A stretch of 24,333 nt of DNA from Smittium culicis (taxonomy: Eukaryota > Kickxellomycota > Harpellomycetes > Harpellales > Legeriomycetaceae): assembly GCA_001970855.1 (NCBI GenBank), contig LSSN01000359.1, positions 1 to 24,333 on the forward strand. Direction: 5' to 3'. Position numbers and translations under genes: made by a program. Shown piece after piece: positions 19,172 to 24,333 of the stretch. The notes below the pieces were generated by a model. That model was not told the DNA's origin. It searched no databases and worked only from the letters and a program-made list of their open reading frames with translations. Positions within the stretch are counted from its first letter, which is position 1. The number at the start of each line of letters is the position of its first letter.

Positions 19172-20573
19172 TTATTTTCCTGGAAGGGCAGAGAACTCTT
19201 CGACTTTAGAACTTAAGGGTTTTGACAACTCGCTGTGTTCGATAAGAGCTAGATTAGCTGATTGGCCTGGTTTCAGGATTTTGATGTACGTTGATGGAAC
19301 AAGTCCTTCATTCCCGTCTTTATTTTTGCACCGCCACCATTCAGACTTTTTGCCCCAAATATCGACTCTAGATAGGATAGCTATGACTTCACCTCTGCTT
19401 ATTGCAAGCTCGGCTCTGTTTTGCGGTATGAAGTCAAATAGTGCAACGGCAAAATCAAGGCCAATTGATTTTGTATTGGGGTCAGACTTTTGTGGTAACA
19501 AGTGACCAGCTTCAAGCTCGCGCTGCAATGTCGAGATGTTTTGTTGGCGTTTGGCTATAGCTCGAATAATTCTTGTCATGGTATACGGAAGTCCAACTAT
19601 TAACGCTAGAATCAAAAACAGGGTTTTTTTAGAAAGCTGACTTTTCTTTTTTTCTTGAAAGTCGCCAAACCCAGAAGCAGTTAGTTGAGCGGTGTCAACG
19701 GCAGGAGGTTTTCCAGTAATTAAACTAATGACCTTACGAATTGCATTCGGCACCAAGTTAGCGGTATCACCAATAGCACCACCGAAATACCCACGCAGTA
19801 GGCCGAACTGCTCGATAACTCCAAGAACGGCCATGAAAGACGAATGTGTGGCGAAGTAGGTTGATTCAAGCATGCGTGCAAATCCACTGAAAGCGCCAAC
19901 AACCGACTCGACTAACTGGAAAGTTGTACGCGTGTTTGCATCTAGCATCTGCGTTAGTGATTGCGGACCACCCGGGCCCATGTTTTGTGGCATGTTCATT
20001 CCGTAACCACCGTAACCACCGCCTCCGTACATCCCACCTCCATATCCACCATAACCGCCATAACCTCCACCCATTCCACCACCATACATACCTGAGCCAT
20101 AGCCACCACCATACATACCTGAACTATATCCACCGCCATATCCACCATATCCACTCGTTCCCATTCCTCCATATGGACTTGCACCTAGTCCGCCATATGA
20201 GTTCATTCCTTGATTTAGGCCCAAACCAGAGTCTATATTTATAAATATTTTTAGCATATTGATAGAATCATATTAAAGGAATTTTGTTAAATTCGAAAAT
20301 TTACAGTGATATAATTTTATATTAATTGAAATTTATAAGAGGAGAATGAAGTTTATACTGCTGGAAAAGTAAAGCAGTTGACTAACCTAAACCGCCCATA
20401 GCACTATTTTGATTAAGCGAATTGTTTAGTGTAGAATTTTCAGAACCTCCTGTTTCCCCAAGCGAATTCGAGCCAGGAAGTGGCGGTGGATTTAAGGTTG
20501 AGTTTTGGTTTATTGATGTGACATTTGATTGATCATTATTTTGTTGCTCCCATGGCTTAGCAGGTGAGTCCAT
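19172..20573 (-). CDS. PEX13: Peroxin 13, peroxisomal docking-complex membrane protein with SH3 domain
   Basis: Exon 1 is 20573-20387 and exon 2 is 20232-19172, with one 154-base intron (donor GTTAGT, acceptor TAG) after the first base of codon 63. The product has 415 residues. It sits in the peroxisomal membrane and forms the docking and import pore with Pex14 and Pex5. Residues 1-62 are Asn/Pro-rich with PPPLPG. Residues about 74-140 are a Tyr-Gly repeat (YGGYGGG, MYGGGYGSG). Residues about 152-244 form the conserved Pex13 N-terminal domain with amphipathic helices (FSGFARMLESTYFATHSSFM). A hydrophobic membrane segment follows near 266-281 (TLFLILALIVGLPYTM). Residues 322-384 are an SH3 domain (ALFDFIPQNRAELAISRGE, EWWRCKNKDGNEGLVPSTYI). 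A basic/acidic tail ends at 415. Exon 2 alone would open with intron-encoded residues, so the spliced start at 20573 is preferred. The 3' end faces WRAP73 at 263 bases. Confidence 0.95.
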
Positions 20574-22082
20574 TCTCGTTCAATATGTATTATTATATCA
20601 GTTTTTTAAAAGTACAGTTTAAATTATATTTCAAAGTGAATTTTTTAATTCGAACTATTATTCTTTCAAAATTTTGCTTTCAGTCGAATTTAGGCAGAAT
20701 AAATACAATATATTGTTAATATTTGATATTAAAAAGGAATAATCTTTAGGTTTTAAAGATAACAAAAGAAGTTAAGTGAAGGATAAGTATAGGAATTGAA
20801 TACTTGGTTTTGTAGAAATAAATTATTAGTATAAATATCACCGCTACCTTTTTAGATATATATTTTTTAACCTGAATGGCTCTAGAAAAAAAAAAGCAGA
20901 GAAACGCTTTATTTTTTTTGGTTTAAAATCTTTAAACCTTGAATACTAATATTACTCCAATAAAAATAAAGCCAAGCTCTTACTCCTGAATTTTCAAATT
21001 AATTTGCGTACCAATAACTGTAGGCTAAACAACAAAATCTCCATTATTGATTTTTATTCCTACCCAATTGGGCTTTTTAGATTGATTAATCATTATCTAA
21101 TTCGCCCATTACCTATTTTTTTCTTTTTTTTCCAATATTGAAAGCTTGCTCAATAATTTTACTTCATTTTACTCGGTGTTTCAAATTTATAGCTGACTCT
21201 GATCAAACTAAACTAAAAGTTTGGTTATTTTTACTTCAATTTTATATAGTCTTTATAAAAACTTGAACATTTATCATTAAATTAAGTGATTTTTAGACTT
21301 TGATGTCGATATACTAATTAAAAAAATACATTATTTCAGCTGACAATAGTTAAATCGTAGCCTCAATATAAAGTTAAATACATTTCAAAAAAAATTGCAG
21401 GATTATAATGAGATAAAGTTGAGCTGAATTATCTTTATCTTTGCATCAATTGTCAGTATAATTTTAGTTATTTTCTACATACCAATATATAAGTATTCCA
21501 TTTTTTTTAATTACTTTATCTTATTGGAGAGAATAACAATTAGCATTTATATACAAAAGATAAAGAAATTTCACTGATTTAAGGGTAGTCTAAGCGATGA
21601 ATTATTTCAAATGCGTTTACTTATTCCTTAGTATGTAGTTGTGGGGTTTCAAAATATTTAGAGCTATATTTAAAAAATGTTAATTTTTTCATTCAATCTA
21701 CTTTGAAAATTTCAAATTTAGTATATATTTGGATATGCTTTCAAAATATATTACATTTAACTCTTCTGATCTGCTTTAATGGATATTTTTATAATTGAAA
21801 TATCATATATAATATAACCTTGTACTATCCCTATCTCTAAATCAAATTGAATGACACACTTTAAATTTCTTATTTATATTATAGCATAAAATAAATTTAC
21901 CATTCTTATTTTTTTTTTGAGAAAAACAGGTTATCGTATTTTATTTCTCTCTTCTGGAATATACTATCAAAGCTGATAAACATTTTTTTTTTTTGCCAAC
22001 TTTGGTACTTTTTATAGAATTATTCATTTTATCTTGCAAAGTAATGTTGTTGATCAAGTATACAAAACTTCGCATTTCCGAT

Positions 22083-22182
22083 TTAACCCTCCAAGTCCTG
22101 GAGTACATAAAATATGCATTTTATAATTAAAATTCATACTTTATCATTTGGAAATTGAAAAATTCAGGGCTTGGAGGGTTAA
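22083..22182. mobile_element. 100-bp MITE-like element with TTAA ends (piggyBac-type candidate)
   Basis: Fourteen-base terminal inverted repeats CCCTCCAAGTCCTG (22087-22100) and CAGGGCTTGGAGGG (22165-22178) match with one difference. Each is bordered directly by TTAA (22083-22086 and 22179-22182). TTAA target duplications and repeats beginning with CCC are the signature of piggyBac-superfamily transposons. The 92-base body has no coding capacity, so it would be a non-autonomous derivative. The GC-rich arms in otherwise AT-rich DNA make a chance hairpin unlikely. Confidence 0.6.
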
Positions 22183-23426
22183 TTAAGATTTGGATCTTTA
22201 GAAAATAAAAAATCTAAATTAATTTTATTTTTCTATTCGATAATAAATACCGTGGCACAGTTTAAATTTTATTAATGCCACTGAAAATATTCTTACTCGG
22301 CAGAGGTCTTTCTAAATCAAGAATATCCCACTAATTAAATCAATACATATACTCGTTATTTTACCTGCAGTAAAAAATTTTTTTAAAAAATATTTAGAAA
22401 ATAATAAAATGACTAATCTAAGTTTTTTTTGTCGTTGATTTTAAATATTAAAATGTTGGAATACCATATTTAAATAGGTAATATATGTGGATATACTCAC
22501 TTTATATTGATGCTTTGATACAATAATTTAAAAAAATATTAAAAAAGGCTAGTAAAAATTATAAAAATAATTTAAAATAATTTATCGATACTTAATGGCT
22601 TGTAAAAAATACTTTTTATTCAAAAATTTTCAATACATTTAAATTTAAATTAGTTATTTCAAGCTCTTAAAAAAATTATAAAATACACAATACCATTTCT
22701 TTTAACTAATACTAGTGCTGACTATATTTTGATTTATAATTGAAACATTATGTGCAAGCAAAAATTATCATAGATTTTATTTTTTTAGATCCTGTCACAT
22801 AAAAAGGATTTTCCAGTTAGTTCCAAATTATTTTCCCAGTAGATTAAATTTTCATGTTTTTTATTTGTTTAATAAATATATTAGAAATTACTTTGTTTTT
22901 AATTAAATAAAATAAACCATGGGCCACTTATTTAAACTTTATACATTTCATACGGGCCATAATATGATAATATTTTTTTAGGAATAAATATACTAAAAAA
23001 AATTCACCCGATTTATGTTGATGTCTATATTTTGAACTATTTAATTATTTTTGAAATGCTCAATTACTTAAAACTGAGAATTAGATTTTTATAACAAAAA
23101 ACTAATACTATAACTGACAGTCAAAATGTTTTAGCTCGCCAAATTAGGGCTTGGCTGAGAATTTCATAGACCTTTCAATTATCAATTTAACACTAGACAA
23201 CTAATGAACAATATTTCATTAATACAATTTGTTGTGCAATAATTTATTTATTAAGTAAACCTTTAAATAATTCTTTTCAGATCGGACCTCAACCCCAATA
23301 TTCGATCTCTATACCGCTAAATGTTTAACTCTTTTCTGTCCAACGCTATTTAGAAATATTAATTTTATGATTCGCTTATAACTTATAACCAAATAGATTA
23401 TCTGCTGCTATATTAAAATATACAAT

Positions 23427-23585
23427 AAATGAATAACACGTCCTTGGATCAATGCCTACAAGGTACGGAGGACCTAGAGGTTCAGTGGGGAATAGGTTGA
23501 AAATTTATATATTTTATTAGTTTATTTTAATAGTATGTACATTATCAATAAATTTTCCGCAAAAAAAAAAAAAATGAATAACACG
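23427..23585 (+). mobile_element. Short retroposed insert with poly(A) tail and 14-bp target-site duplications
   Basis: The 14-base sequence AAATGAATAACACG occurs at 23427-23440 and again at 23572-23585. Between the copies lies a GC-richer head (23441-23500), an AATAAA at 23547-23552, and a run of 14 A starting at 23561, eight bases after that signal. The last A residues of the run merge with the second duplication. Target duplication, poly(A) tail and polyadenylation signal together are the mark of target-primed reverse transcription of a polyadenylated RNA. That RNA could be a 5'-truncated LINE, a processed-mRNA fragment, or a SINE. No clear pol III boxes are seen, which favours a pol II mRNA 3' end. 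The source gene is not identified. Confidence 0.65.
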
Positions 23586-23968
23586 CGTAATTAAAGTTAT
23601 TTAATTTAAAGTAATTTGCTTAATTTGGTGGATTAAAAACATTTCACCGCCTGATAAATGATTAAATAAAGGGTTTTTGAACGAAATTAGAAGTCAAAAT
23701 TACCAATTATTTTCGATTTAATACTCAATATCAATCATATTTAAAATGTATAGCTTTATTTTGGAATTATTAAAATTATTTATTATATTTTTATTGTTTA
23801 TTTCCGAATAAAATAACAATATTAATATAATATTTGAAATTTTGTTGAAAATTTTTCCATTTTTTAAATTTTCATAGTACAAAAAAATTTTATCTAAATT
23901 ATGATAATGATCTCAAATAAAAATACTGAAAATCTTGAAAGTTCAAATCAACGGTTATTAGAGCTACT

Positions 23969-24000
23969 TTTTTGAAAATAAAAATTTTTATTTTCAAAAA
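23969..24000. repeat. 32-bp perfect palindrome
   Basis: Two 16-base arms meet at 23984/23985 without a loop: TTTTTGAAAATAAAAA and its exact complement. It could extrude as a cruciform. AT-only sequence makes palindromes cheaper by chance, but the matching G/C pair and the length are notable. Confidence 0.85.
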
Positions 24001-24176
24001 TATAAGTGCTTAAAAATAATCAAATTAAAATTATTCAATAAACTTATGAATTTAAAAAAATACTTTTTTAATACTTTTATTGTCGAAATAAATATTTTTA
24101 ATTAGTATCTTTAAACTTTTTTTTAAAACTGAAAATTTATCTGAATTCAATGTAACAATTATATGGTCATAATCTA

Positions 24177-24333
<157 letters not shown>

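Noticed and set aside
20257..20257. Unspliced PEX13 start at the ATG near 20257
   Set aside because: Its first residues are encoded by intron sequence. Splicing to the upstream exon at 20387-20573 keeps the frame and supplies the expected Pro/Asn-rich N-terminus.
23940..23960. GTTCAAATC resembling a tRNA B box
   Set aside because: No A box, no cloverleaf and no acceptor-stem pairing around it.

Overview
The window looks like an AT-rich nuclear contig from a fungus, most likely an early-diverging lineage. A gut-dwelling Harpellales fungus such as Smittium (Kickxellomycotina) is my guess from the overall style, and I hold it weakly. The fungal signs are a free-standing small chain of arginine-specific carbamoyl-phosphate synthase, preceded by an upstream ORF encoding an arginine attenuator peptide; short GT-AG introns in WRAP73 and PEX13; and a DIRS-type tyrosine-recombinase retrotransposon. 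Genes and the transposon stand out as GC-richer islands in very AT-rich, gene-poor DNA.

Layout. 175-4570 is a complete-length but decayed DIRS-like element. It has inverted terminal repeats, an internal complementary region that fixes both ends to the base, and gag, RT/RNase H/methyltransferase-like and tyrosine recombinase frames, all broken by stops and frameshifts. 5073-5893 holds fragments of an unidentified decayed coding sequence on the minus strand. About 5.9-9.9 kb is AT-rich and without a convincing gene; it carries a 46-bp-period duplication. 9938-11556 (+) is the CPA1 locus, with the attenuator uORF at 9938-10027 and CPA1 at 10192-11556. 11890-14955 (-) is an intronless long-form tRNase Z, convergent with CPA1. 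16549-18908 (+) is a ten-exon WRAP73/WDR8-type WD40 gene, divergent from tRNase Z. 19172-20573 (-) is a two-exon PEX13, convergent with WRAP73. 20574-24333 has no recognised gene. It contains a 100-bp TTAA-bounded piggyBac-like MITE, a short poly(A)-tailed retroposed insert with 14-bp target-site duplications, a 32-bp perfect palindrome, and a (TTA)n microsatellite that runs off the end.

The four host genes are unrelated housekeeping functions (arginine synthesis, tRNA 3' processing, spindle-pole/microtubule anchoring, peroxisomal import) and are not an operon or cluster. The most informative observation is the CPA1 leader. Its 29-residue uORF peptide lines up position for position with the Neurospora arg-2 / yeast CPA1 attenuator peptide (D12, Y13, S15, D16, W19, L22, N23), so arginine-dependent ribosome stalling very probably controls this gene too.
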